Shown: positions 1-6,514 of the stretch, one piece after another
How positions within the stretch are numbered: the stretch's first letter is position 1
Layout of the letters: every line of letters begins with the position of its first letter
Source of the DNA: Candidatus Latescibacterota bacterium
GTDB taxonomy: Bacteria > JAAXHH01 > JACQVL01
Direction of reading: 5' to 3'
Length of the DNA: 10,809 bases
Assembly: GCA_016209865.1 (NCBI GenBank)
Contig: JACQVL010000087.1
Span: 1 to 10,809 of the forward strand
The notes under the pieces: generated by a model
Databases searched by the model: none
The model's input: only the letters and a program-made list of their open reading frames with translations
Told to the model about the DNA's origin: nothing
Program-made: the position numbers and the translations under genes

Positions 1-57
1 GGGCGTAGGGGTGAGGTTCAAGACTCGGCAATCCAATTCTTTTTCTGAACGTCTATA

Positions 58-135
58 GCAGGGGAGCAAGGGAGCAGAGGAGCAGGGGTGAACAACCTTT
101 TTCCCCTCTGCCCCTCCGCTCCTCTGCTCCTCTGC
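58..135. repeat. Inverted repeat with octamer tandem arms
   Basis: The left arm (58-88) is built from about four 8-nt units of the form GGGGAGCA. The right arm (103-135) is the inverted complement (CTCCTCTG-type units), with about 26 of 31 positions matching and one 2-nt indel. The loop is 89-102. The arm ends 7 nt before the AAGGAG of the following gene, so a transcript from upstream would carry a long hairpin just before the ribosome site. Nothing else is seen in 1-57. The lack of a terminal T-run argues against a simple terminator. Confidence 0.75.
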
Positions 136-154
136 GTCATTGAAGGAGTCTCCC

Positions 155-934
155 ATGCGCATCACGACGCACATCTACGTAGTCGGCAGCGAGCAGTTTG
201 GCCTCTCACACCCGCTCGACTGCAACTGTTATCTGATCGATGGCGGCACCGACCTTGCGCTCATCGATGCCGGGCTTGGATTGGGCGTCGAGGACATCTG
301 CGCGCACGTCCGTCGCGACGGGTTCGACCCCGCCCGCATTAGCAAGGTCATCATCACCCACGCCCATCTGGGCCACTGGGGCGGCGCGCCTCATTTTCGT
401 GACATGTACGGCGCCAAGGTCTGGGTTTCCACGCTGGGTGCTGAGCGTTTACGGACGCTCAACGATCCGGGTCTGGGGATGAACCGGCGGTTCAACCGGT
501 ATCCCCAAGACTTCATTCCGCGTCCCTGCCCGGTGGACGGGGAGATTCGGGACGGTGATCGTCTGGTGATCGGCGCGATTGAACTCCAGGCCATCCATGT
601 GCAGGGCCACACCAAAGATTCCATCTGCTTTCTGATGAGCGAGGACGGCAACCGGGCGCTGTTCTCAGGCGATACCGTCTTCTACGGCGGACGGATCGGG
701 TTGCTCAACATGGAAGGGTGCGACCTCGACGACTATCGCCGGGACATTCACAAGTTAGCCGATCTCAGTATTGATATGCTCTTGCCCGGTCACGGGGTGT
801 TCGTCCTCTCGCGTGGGCAGAAGCACATCAACCGGGCGATCCGCAAACTGAGCGATTTCGTCCTGCCGGAGTCGTTCTTCGAGATGAACGAGTTCATGTG
901 GGATCGAGAGTATTTGCAGATTTTGAATCAGTGA
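155..934 (+). CDS. MBL-fold metallo-hydrolase with altered HxHxDH motif
   Basis: This is a 259-residue protein of the metallo-beta-lactamase superfamily, whose members are zinc- or iron-dependent hydrolases (thioesterases, lactonases, glyoxalase II-like enzymes). I chose ATG 155 because AAGGAG at 143-148 lies 6 nt upstream; an in-frame TTG at 140 falls before that Shine-Dalgarno. Expected landmarks appear in order: the N-terminal strand pair with NCYLID (24-29) and LIDAG (36-40), the metal motif HAHLGH (69-74), GHT with His152, SGDT with Asp173, and PGHG with His213. In the family motif HxHxDH the fifth position is Asp; here it is Gly73 (codon GGC, 371-373). The remaining metal ligands are present. 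Length is normal for a single-domain member. There is no signal peptide, so it is probably cytosolic. The substrate cannot be told from sequence. The gene converges on the DUF6526 gene, with 1 nt between the stop codons. Confidence 0.88.
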   Translation: MRITTHIYVVGSEQFGLSHPLDCNCYLIDGGTDLALIDAGLGLGVEDICAHVRRDGFDPARISKVIITHAHLGHWGGAPHFRDMYGAKVWVSTLGAERLRTLNDPGLGMNRRFNRYPQDFIPRPCPVDGEIRDGDRLVIGAIELQAIHVQGHTKDSICFLMSEDGNRALFSGDTVFYGGRIGLLNMEGCDLDDYRRDIHKLADLSIDMLLPGHGVFVLSRGQKHINRAIRKLSDFVLPESFFEMNEFMWDREYLQILNQ

Positions 935-935
935 T

Positions 936-1373
936 TCACACCCGCAGTGGATCGGGCGTCCACGATTTGATCAACTGTTTGATGTCGTCGCGTTTCGTGA
1001 TGTGCTCATCCAGGACACGACGGACGAGGTCGGGGAGTTCCGCATCCGACGCGAAGCGGAGGGCGATCAGTTGGCCGGGGGAGAGTTCATCGATCCGTCC
1101 GCGCAACGGATCGGGCAGGCAGATCGCCAGACGCTGACGCATCTCCAGACGAATGATCCGGTCTTGAAGCTTGGTTGCGTAGAGGCGGACGATCCCTGCA
1201 AGGAGGAAAAGAGCAACCGACGCGATAAAATTGACGAGCATCCCTGGCCCGGGCTCACGGATAAGCCTCACCAGGTTCGTCACCACGTAGAGGAGCAGAG
1301 CAGGCATCACGAAGAAATGGTACGGGGGATGGCGACGGCGATGGGTGGCGTACGTCTGTGTAGAGTCGCTCAT
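936..1373 (-). CDS. DUF6526 family membrane protein
   Basis: This is a 145-residue protein matching my recollection of the DUF6526 family: a basic N-terminus with HPPYHFFVMP, two adjacent transmembrane helices (about residues 19-38 and 46-65), then a cytosolic helical tail. The tail has the conserved stretches LIALRFASDAELPDLV (about 102-117) and IKSWTPDPLRV at the very end. AAGGAG (complement of 1379-1384) sits 5 nt before the ATG. Function is unknown; the family is typically a small inner-membrane protein. It is the last gene of a minus-strand run after the dehydratase small subunit, 123 nt downstream of it. That gap is filled by an inverted repeat, so co-transcription is possible but unproven. 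The family assignment is from memory of conserved motifs. Confidence 0.8.
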   Translation of the reverse strand: MSDSTQTYATHRRRHPPYHFFVMPALLLYVVTNLVRLIREPGPGMLVNFIASVALFLLAGIVRLYATKLQDRIIRLEMRQRLAICLPDPLRGRIDELSPGQLIALRFASDAELPDLVRRVLDEHITKRDDIKQLIKSWTPDPLRV

Positions 1374-1389
1374 AGTGTCTCCTTATCTC

Positions 1390-1497
1390 ATTTTAGATTT
1401 TCGATTTTGGATTTTGGATTCACGATGATTCGTCTTACTCCGCGTTTCCTCCCCTAACTGCTTCTCAATCCAAAATCTAAAATCCACAATCCAAAAT
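1390..1497. repeat. Inverted repeat with heptamer arms (GATTTTG unit)
   Basis: The left arm 1390-1420 consists of 4.5 heptamers of the form GATTTTG. The right arm 1467-1497 is its inverted copy (units such as CAAAATC), with 27 of 31 positions matching. The central 46 nt (1421-1466) has no repeat. The right arm touches the stop codon of the dehydratase small subunit (complement of 1497-1499), and the left arm ends 6 nt from the Shine-Dalgarno of the DUF6526 gene. The element is AT-rich in a GC-rich region. Confidence 0.85.
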
Positions 1498-1913
1498 CAT
1501 TTCCTCCGAAACAGTCCCTTTGCCTCGTACACCGGGATGGCTGTGCGGATGAACGCCACCGTCTCGCACGCCCCGTACAGCGTCTCCAGTTCGTCGCAGA
1601 GGGTGTCCACCTCCTGCCGGGTGGCCCGGTGCGGGCGGAGGGCGTTGTAGACGGCGAGCAACCGTTCGTTGGGGACGGTCGTCAGTTCCGCCGCGCGGCG
1701 CAGGTTGGCCGCCAGGGCGGCATAGCCGCTTGCCTCCGCGATGTCCGCCTGCCTGCGCAACGTCTCCGCCGTGATCCGCAGGTCGTCCACCCCTACCTCG
1801 CCCGCCAGCACCTTCTCTAAGGTGATCTCCTGGAACGACAGACCTGACGGCGCCCGCACCCAGTCAGGGTGCTTCTCCGCCAGGGGGTAATCCCGCGATG
1901 GATCGACGGACAT
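1497..1913 (-). CDS. pduE: B12-dependent diol/glycerol dehydratase, small subunit
   Basis: This 138-residue protein is the gamma/small subunit of adenosylcobalamin-dependent diol or glycerol dehydratase. It packs against the large subunit in the (alpha-beta-gamma)2 enzyme. Recognisable family stretches are YPLAEKHPDWV (9-19), a PSG motif, ITLEKVLAGEV, DLRITAETLRRQADIA (44-59), RAAELTTVP and YNALRPHRAT. I chose ATG 1913 because AAGGAG (complement of 1920-1925) lies 6 nt upstream; the frame is open further but without a ribosome site. The protein begins only 8 residues before the YPLAEKHP block. It therefore lacks the N-terminal extension of the Klebsiella/Salmonella microcompartment-associated form. 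It lies 54 nt downstream of the fused large/medium subunit on the same strand and is very likely co-transcribed with it. The usual following genes for reactivase subunits are absent. Confidence 0.95.
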   Translation of the reverse strand: MSVDPSRDYPLAEKHPDWVRAPSGLSFQEITLEKVLAGEVGVDDLRITAETLRRQADIAEASGYAALAANLRRAAELTTVPNERLLAVYNALRPHRATRQEVDTLCDELETLYGACETVAFIRTAIPVYEAKGLFRRK

Positions 1914-1954
1914 CGCGTTCTCCTTCCGGTCTATGGATTCCCACCTGCGCCGGC

Positions 1955-1979
1955 CACCGATCACCGATCACCGACCACC
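1955..1979. repeat. CACCGAT heptamer tandem repeat
   Basis: Three and a half heptamers (CACCGAT, CACCGAT, CACCGAC, CACC) lie across the end of the large/medium dehydratase gene. No inverted partner arm is visible nearby. The stop codon of that gene (complement of 1968-1970) and its last residues Gly-Gly-Arg are encoded within the repeat. Confidence 0.8.
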
Positions 1980-4211
1980 AAACTCCACGTCCATCTCCCG
2001 TGCGGGCGCGTCCGACCGGACGCACTCCGTCTCCTTCCGGTGCATCAGCGTCGTCTTGACGATGTACTTCAGCCGGGCCATGTTGTCGATGATCGACGGC
2101 ACCGGAACGACCGGCTTGTGCTTCGCGTACCGGGCGGCGTTCCGGCCGATCGTCCGGTACGACTCCGCCGTCAGGTTCGGGGACATCGAGAACAGCTCCA
2201 GGTTGTTGAGCGGGGCCAGGTCGTTTCGGGTGATGAGGATCGTCCCCTTCGACTGCATCCCGACGGCGATGCCCGACCCGCTCACCTGCGCGCCGTGATG
2301 GCCGATGAACCCGCAGTCCGAGGTCTGGAACACCTTCACGACGCGCGGGATCAACCCTTCCTCCTCGACCCCGGCCATCAACTCCCGGAGGATCGTCTCG
2401 TGCGGGATGCCGGACAGCGTCTCGGTGATCGTCGTGCCGAACGCCGGACCGACGGCGATGACCACCTCGCGCGGGTCGGTGCCGACCGACGCCGGGCCTT
2501 TTGCCCGGAACGTCCAGGGACGCTGCGCCGCCGCGGACGGCCGGACGACCTCGTCGGGCGGCTTCGCCTGCGGGATGTTCTTGAGCTGCTCCCACCGTGC
2601 CCCCACGACCCGGTAGCCGGTGCCCGGCCCGGCGTAGTCATTGGGGTCGTTGATCCCGCTCAGCGCATGGAACGCGTCGGTCAGGATGGCGGACGGCTGG
2701 AGATAGTCGCCTGCGATGCGTTGTTTTTGCATGTCGAGGACACGCTCTGCCACGTCTGTGAACCCACTTTGCGCTAAGACCTTGATCACATTCACGACCG
2801 TCTCCGGGCCGTGGAGGAACGCTTCGGCGGCGGCCAGGTCGGCCACCTTATCCCGGTCGGGCATGTCCTCGCTGGCGTGCCCGTACGTGGCGGCGGCCAC
2901 CTCCGCATCCGTGATCGGCGGGAAGTCCAGGCCGGCGTAGACCACCTGGATGGCGCGCGCCGCCCGGTCCCGCACCCGGATGACCTCCGCTTCCGTCACC
3001 GGGGTGATCCCCCCGTCCACCTGCATGTCCCGCTGGACGACGTTCCAGTCGTCCAAATCCTCCGCGTCGAAATCCCCCCCGCCGAACAGGTTATCTTCTT
3101 TCGGCATGGAGCTGTAACCGGAGGTGATGAAGTCGGTGCCGGGGAGGAATTGGAGCATCAGTTTCGCCGTCTTCCGGATGTCCGAATGGGACGCCATCGC
3201 GTCGTTCCCCGACGCCACCTCCAGGCCGAGCATCGTCGCCATCAGGTTCTCGGCGAGCACCCCTTTGACGCCGCCGGGCAGGGATTCCGGCAGGGCGATG
3301 CAACTGATCGACCCGTTCTGCACCCCCTGGCTGCCCGCGCCCCGGACGAGCATCAGGCACCGGGCCTCTAAGTAGAGCATCGATTTGCCCTCAGAATGGC
3401 CCATCAGCGCCTCCGAGCCAGTGCCGGAGGTGAACCGGGTCTTCACCCCGCGCGCCGCGTACGCGGCGGCTAAGAGCGACTTCGACCACGGGGTGTCGTC
3501 CCCGTCGATGAACGTCGAGTCGGTGCCATACACCGACAGCGTCTCCGCGTACGAGGTGAGGCCCTTCATCGCCAGTTGCAGGTTGATCGCTTCTTCAATC
3601 GAGCACTGCGTCAGCACCCCGCCGCGGCCGGTCTGCGAGCCGACCAGGATGGCTAAGGAGTTGAACGGGGCCGACCGGGCGACCGCCACCGTCGTCTCTT
3701 CCTCCGCGAACCCCCGGAGCGCCGCCTCGGCCGCGTCCGCCGCTAAGAGCGCCGGATGCTCCTTCCGGTTGGTCACGTGCGCCTGGTTGGCGGTCGTCTT
3801 CCGCACCCGGAGCTTCTGGACGGCCATCATCATCTCGACGACGTTGAGATGGCTGACGATGTCGACGAGCTTGGCCGGGGTCACTCCGCAGAACAGGGCG
3901 ACGAGGTCCTGGCGGGACACGCGGATGTCCACCATCATCCGGGCGAGGTCGAGGGAATCCATCCCCATCGCGCGGAACGCGACCCGCCGGTCGATGCTGT
4001 ACGCGGCGATGAACCGGTCGATCATGTCGAACTCATCCTTCGTCCGGCCGTCCAGCTCGACGATCTCGTCCCCCTCGACCCGCAGGCTCGGCGTCGGGTC
4101 GTGCGGGCTGTGCATCATGATCAGGCCCGCGTCCGGCCACTCCTGGATATAGCTGTCCCGGTTGACATCCCGCTCAGAGAGGATGGCGAAGCGTTTGGAG
4201 CGTTGAGGCAT
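1968..4211 (-). CDS. pduCD: B12-dependent diol/glycerol dehydratase, fused large and medium subunits
   Basis: This 747-residue fusion covers the large (about 1-553) and medium (about 580-737) subunits of adenosylcobalamin-dependent diol/glycerol dehydratase. The enzyme dehydrates 1,2-propanediol, glycerol or a similar diol to the aldehyde by a radical mechanism. A linker of about 27 residues rich in Ala, Pro and Arg joins the parts. Compared from memory with Klebsiella oxytoca (offset +2), the active-site residues are kept: Gln143, His145, Glu172, Glu223, Gln298, Ser303, Asp337 and Ser364. The pocket residue equivalent to Gln336 is Ala338 (context GNDAMASHSD). The medium part shows VVIAVGPAFG, GIPHETILRE, SGSGIAVGMQSKGT, LSM-type NLELF and NAARYAK. 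GGAGGT (complement of 4218-4223) precedes the ATG by 6 nt. Fusions of this type are known in actinobacteria. The fused medium part has no free N-terminus for a microcompartment-targeting peptide. I saw no B12 riboswitch upstream. Confidence 0.95.
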   Translation of the reverse strand: MPQRSKRFAILSERDVNRDSYIQEWPDAGLIMMHSPHDPTPSLRVEGDEIVELDGRTKDEFDMIDRFIAAYSIDRRVAFRAMGMDSLDLARMMVDIRVSRQDLVALFCGVTPAKLVDIVSHLNVVEMMMAVQKLRVRKTTANQAHVTNRKEHPALLAADAAEAALRGFAEEETTVAVARSAPFNSLAILVGSQTGRGGVLTQCSIEEAINLQLAMKGLTSYAETLSVYGTDSTFIDGDDTPWSKSLLAAAYAARGVKTRFTSGTGSEALMGHSEGKSMLYLEARCLMLVRGAGSQGVQNGSISCIALPESLPGGVKGVLAENLMATMLGLEVASGNDAMASHSDIRKTAKLMLQFLPGTDFITSGYSSMPKEDNLFGGGDFDAEDLDDWNVVQRDMQVDGGITPVTEAEVIRVRDRAARAIQVVYAGLDFPPITDAEVAAATYGHASEDMPDRDKVADLAAAEAFLHGPETVVNVIKVLAQSGFTDVAERVLDMQKQRIAGDYLQPSAILTDAFHALSGINDPNDYAGPGTGYRVVGARWEQLKNIPQAKPPDEVVRPSAAAQRPWTFRAKGPASVGTDPREVVIAVGPAFGTTITETLSGIPHETILRELMAGVEEEGLIPRVVKVFQTSDCGFIGHHGAQVSGSGIAVGMQSKGTILITRNDLAPLNNLELFSMSPNLTAESYRTIGRNAARYAKHKPVVPVPSIIDNMARLKYIVKTTLMHRKETECVRSDAPAREMDVEFGGR

Positions 4212-4241
4212 CGGAACACCTCCATCTATTTCCCCTCACTT

Positions 4242-4375
4242 CCCAACCCCCCCTGGGCAGTAGGCAGATGGGCAGTAGGCAGGTGGGCAGTAGGCAGTGG
4301 ATGGGGGAACGGCTTCAACAGCTTCTACTGCCCACTGCCCATTGCCCACCTGCCCGGTGGGGCCAGGGGGTTGGG
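4242..4375. repeat. Nested inverted repeat with GGGCAGT/AGGCAGT heptamers
   Basis: Outer ends are CCCAACCCCCCCTGG (4242-4256) and CCAGGGGGTTGGG (4363-4375), which are complementary apart from two extra C. Inside, the left side (4255-4299) is a run of alternating GGGCAGT and AGGCAGT heptamers. The right side (4328-4355) carries inverted units (CTGCCCA type), 22 of 28 matching without gaps. The element fills nearly the whole gap between the zinc-ribbon stop codon (4381) and the dehydratase Shine-Dalgarno (4223). It has the shape of a small miniature inverted-repeat element, but no flanking target duplication was recognised. Confidence 0.75.
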
Positions 4376-4380
4376 TGGTA

Positions 4381-4536
4381 TCATCCCGTCCATGTCCATG
4401 ACTTCCAGAACCGGAAGTGGCAAGCATCGCACTGGTAGGGGCACTGTCCCCAGCGGACGACGAGCAACAGGACGTCGTACCAGCGCAGGGACGCTTGATG
4501 GACGGGCTCAGCCTGGCATTTCGGACAGGTCCGCAT
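4381..4536 (-). CDS. Small zinc-ribbon protein (51 aa)
   Basis: This short open frame translates to 51 residues starting MRTCPKCQAE and ending HFRFWKSWTWTG. It has a CxxC pair at Cys4/Cys7 and a second cysteine cluster Cys32, Cys36, Cys39 in the context QCPYQCDACHFRFW. That is the pattern of small one-finger zinc ribbons of the form CPxC...PYxCxxCxxRFW. The middle (YDVLLLVVRWG, 20-30) is hydrophobic and could touch the membrane or form a small core. AAAGGG ends 6 nt before ATG, with GGAG further upstream. It reads in the same direction as the dehydratase genes, 169 nt upstream, and may be first in that transcript. Function is unknown. The regular cysteine spacing and the aromatic residues after the last Cys make chance coding unlikely. 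Confidence 0.65.
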   Translation of the reverse strand: MRTCPKCQAEPVHQASLRWYDVLLLVVRWGQCPYQCDACHFRFWKSWTWTG

Positions 4537-4578
4537 GGCGGGCCCTTTCTCCACGACACGTCATGCCAAATGAGGTTA

Positions 4579-4599
4579 TGTCATGACATTGTGTCATGA
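4579..4599. promoter_or_regulatory. TGTCATGACA palindrome plus half copy, possible operator
   Basis: A perfect 10-bp palindrome TGTCATGACA (4579-4588) is followed 3 nt later by TGTCATGA (4592-4599). It lies 43 nt upstream of the zinc-ribbon start on the minus strand, where a promoter would be expected. A dimeric regulator could bind here. This is an inference from symmetry and position only. Confidence 0.3.
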
Positions 4600-4633
4600 G
4601 GAGACGGGTCGGGACACCTTCCCTCATCCTTCG

Positions 4634-4661
4634 TTCCCCTCTCCGCAAGCGGAGAAGGGAA
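4634..4661. repeat. Short hairpin repeat CTCCGC-AA-GCGGAG
   Basis: Arms 4634-4646 and 4649-4661 match at 12 of 13 positions around a 2-nt centre. The flanks continue as C/T-rich left and G/A-rich right sequence. It resembles the CCCTCTCC...GGAGAGGG class of dispersed intergenic hairpins of many bacteria. It lies between divergent genes and has no T-run, so it is not a terminator for either. Confidence 0.6.
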
Positions 4662-4942
4662 GGGGAGTAACAGGGGCAGAGATGAGGGGCAAACACGGCG
4701 TTGGCACGCTATTTGTGAAAGCCTCCGTCCGGAGAACGGCTCGACGCAGGTTCCACCCTTCTGAAGAGTGTCTCACAAAAAGCGTTCACGAGCATCGAGA
4801 GCAGACTGCACTCGCCCTGCCGACCCCTTTCTTCATGCTGGTGTAACATTTGGCAAGTTCGTTCGTCTAACAGAGCGTGAATCGTACACGGTGTTGTGTC
4901 TTTTTTCTCCATCTCTTGATGTTCACTGTAAGGAGGACACGT

Positions 4943-5635
4943 ATGGAGACCGAGGCCGTATCCACCGTAACCCGGCGCGCGATGCCGATCTGGCTCGCCG
5001 TCGCCCTGACCGGTCTGCCGGTCGTCATCGATGCATCCCTCAGCCACGCCGCCTTCAACCCGTTCAAATTCGTGCTCAGGCCGTTCACGCACGACCTGTC
5101 GGGGCCGTCAGCCGCGCAGGAGCCGGCCGACACCGGGGACCTGAGGCAACAGGCGCTCATCCAGGCCATCCAGCAGCGTCCGGACGATGCCGACCTGTAT
5201 TACCGGGTCGGCCGGGTCTACGAAGCCTTGAACCGGTGGGATCAGGCCGCTAAAGCGTACCGTAACGCCGTCCGCCTGAACCCGCAATGGGCAGACGCGT
5301 ACTACCGGTTAGGGCTGGCCTACGAGCGCGTCGGGACGTTTGAGTTTCAGGGAGAGACCTACATCGACCGGAAGAAGCTCAAACAGGCGATCGCGGAGTA
5401 CCAGAAAGCGATTCGACTCGACCCGACTCATCTGGATGCTCGCTACCAGCTCAGTCTCGCCTACCAGATGAGGGGACAGTTTTTGCTCGCGGTCGCGCAG
5501 TGTCAGGCGATGCTCCAGGTCGATTCGGGTGACCAGCGTGCACGACAGCTCGTTCAGGCGCTCTACGAGGAGTATCTGGATGAGCAAGCGACGCTGGCTC
5601 GGGCGCAGACACTCACCCAGGCTCAGCGCCAGTAG
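4943..5635 (+). CDS. Secreted tetratricopeptide-repeat protein
   Basis: This 230-residue protein starts at ATG 4943, where AAGGAGG (4930-4936) lies 6 nt upstream. An upstream in-frame ATG (4877) lacks a ribosome site and would spoil the signal peptide. Residues 1-36 form a signal peptide: charged start, hydrophobic core about 15-30, then SLSHA before AFNP with likely cleavage after Ala36. A Pro/Ala-rich spacer follows. Three TPR units are visible at about 82-115, 116-162 and 163-196, with typical residues (YYRVGRVYEALNRWDQA, AIAEYQKAIRLDP). The middle unit is about 13 residues longer than the usual 34, through an insertion near 132-144 (TFEFQGETYIDRK). The tail (197-230) is helical and Gln-rich. 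The role is probably protein-protein contact in the periplasm or at the envelope; the partner is unknown. It converges on the ThuA gene. Confidence 0.85.
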   Translation: METEAVSTVTRRAMPIWLAVALTGLPVVIDASLSHAAFNPFKFVLRPFTHDLSGPSAAQEPADTGDLRQQALIQAIQQRPDDADLYYRVGRVYEALNRWDQAAKAYRNAVRLNPQWADAYYRLGLAYERVGTFEFQGETYIDRKKLKQAIAEYQKAIRLDPTHLDARYQLSLAYQMRGQFLLAVAQCQAMLQVDSGDQRARQLVQALYEEYLDEQATLARAQTLTQAQRQ

Positions 5636-5702
5636 CGATCGGCCTCCGTGCCGGATGCGCGGTGCGGCATCGTCGAGTGGCGCATGAGGGGTTTGAGCAT
5701 TT

Positions 5703-5750
5703 CCCTTTTCCCCTTTCGCCTTTTCGCCCGGCGGGGAAGGGGGAAAAGGG
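5703..5750. repeat. Inverted repeat between convergent genes
   Basis: CCCTTTTCCCC (5703-5713) is the exact complement of 5740-5750, with the GC-rich inner part CGCC/GGCG also able to pair. It lies between the ends of the TPR (+) and ThuA (-) genes, the place for a bidirectional terminator. There is no T-run on either strand after the stem, so termination is only possible, not shown. The left arm is again quasi-repetitive (TTTTCCC, CTTTCGC, CTTTTCGCC), like the other intergenic elements. Confidence 0.55.
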
Positions 5751-5772
5751 GATTGAGGCCCGGCCGGGCGTG

Positions 5773-6405
5773 TCATTCCCCCGACGGCCGTCCCGCCCAC
5801 AGCGCCCCGCTCTGGAGGAGGACGCGGAACATCTCCTGCCGGCAGGCGGCCTGGTCGTGGCCGAGGGCTAAGTAGAACACCCGCCCTTTCCCCCACCCCT
5901 TCGTCCAGGCCACGGGCACCGCGTTACCCCGGTACAGGGCGGTGCAGAGGACGTGGACGCGCGGGTCGTAATCGAGGATGTACTGCTCGTCCCGCACGAT
6001 GAACTCGGTCAGTCCCTCGGTGATCGGATGGTCGGGGTCGGCCACGCTCACCTGGTAGTCCCGGTAGCGGGGGTGAGTGACGAAAGAGCCGCCTAACATC
6101 GCCCGGTATTCCGGGCATTCCCGGAACGAGTCGGCCGCGGAGTGCACGCCCACGAACCCTTTCCCGGACGCCACCCAGTTGAGCAGTCCGTTCTTCTGCG
6201 CGTCCGCCAGCGTCCCGACCGTGTAATAGAACACCATCAGGTCGTATGGATCGAGGTGAGGCGCCACGAAGGTGTCGAGATCCTCTTCGACCGCGGTGAT
6301 CGCAAACTCCTCTCCTTCCGCCAGAGCCTCTAAGATCGCCTGGCCGTTCCCCTTGAAATCGTGGATCTGCCCGCCAGTAAAGACCAGAGTCTTGATCTTC
6401 GTCAT
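5773..6405 (-). CDS. ThuA domain-containing protein
   Basis: This 210-residue protein is a single ThuA (trehalose-utilisation) domain with a class I glutamine-amidotransferase-like flavodoxin fold. Family members are linked to sugar uptake or metabolism, and their exact reaction is unsettled. Landmarks are VFTGGQIHDF (8-17), MVFYY (57-61), GFVGVHSAAD (83-92), YRAMLGG (100-106), HPITEGL (126-132), DEQY (139-142) and GKGRVFYLALGHD (172-184). AAGGAG (complement of 6413-6418) lies 7 nt before ATG 6405; the longer frame upstream has no ribosome site. No signal peptide is present, so it is cytosolic. Genomes rich in ThuA proteins usually also encode many Gfo/Idh/MocA oxidoreductases, and one lies further along this window, though not adjacent. 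Length is normal. Confidence 0.93.
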   Translation of the reverse strand: MTKIKTLVFTGGQIHDFKGNGQAILEALAEGEEFAITAVEEDLDTFVAPHLDPYDLMVFYYTVGTLADAQKNGLLNWVASGKGFVGVHSAADSFRECPEYRAMLGGSFVTHPRYRDYQVSVADPDHPITEGLTEFIVRDEQYILDYDPRVHVLCTALYRGNAVPVAWTKGWGKGRVFYLALGHDQAACRQEMFRVLLQSGALWAGRPSGE

Positions 6406-6514
6406 AGCCCATCTCCTTCGACAACAGTCTCCATCATCCGGAATGTCTGCCGGGGTCACATAGAACCTGCCGTTGAAGGATATACCTCCCCTCAGGAAAA
6501 CGCAAGGAAAAAAC

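Larger units (their letters stand above)
4537..4942. other. 406-nt intergenic region between divergent genes
   Basis: This region separates the zinc-ribbon gene (-) from the TPR gene (+), so promoters for both directions should lie here. It contains a 10-bp palindrome (4579-4588), a near copy of it (4592-4599) and a hairpin repeat (4634-4661). A TTGGCA at 4850-4855 resembles a -35 box for the TPR gene, but no well-spaced -10 was found. No convincing gene, riboswitch or RNA was recognised between 4662 and 4930. Confidence 0.5.

Noticed and set aside
140-154. TTG start for the MBL-fold protein
   Set aside because: The Shine-Dalgarno lies inside this extension and fits the ATG at 155 instead.
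2378-2641. 87-codon minus-strand Arg/Ser-rich frame
   Set aside because: Alternate frame of the dehydratase gene with no independent support.
1864-2777. Long open frames (243 and 302 codons) overlapping the dehydratase gene on both strands
   Set aside because: They are by-products of high GC at third positions of the dehydratase gene. Their products are Arg/Pro/His-rich with no recognisable domain, and the true frame is unambiguous.
3756-4586. 276-codon plus-strand frame across the dehydratase start and upstream repeats
   Set aside because: It runs antisense through a clear gene and then through tandem repeats (repeated Ala-Val-Gly-Arg-Trp). It has no ribosome site or family motif.
4212-4942. 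Possible cobalamin riboswitch ahead of the B12-dependent dehydratase
   Set aside because: I found no B12-box-like GCCACTG word or the associated conserved stems; the region is repeats and the small zinc-ribbon gene.
5703-5750. Rho-independent bidirectional terminator
   Set aside because: The stem is there, but neither strand has a T-run following it; kept only as an inverted repeat with possible terminator role.
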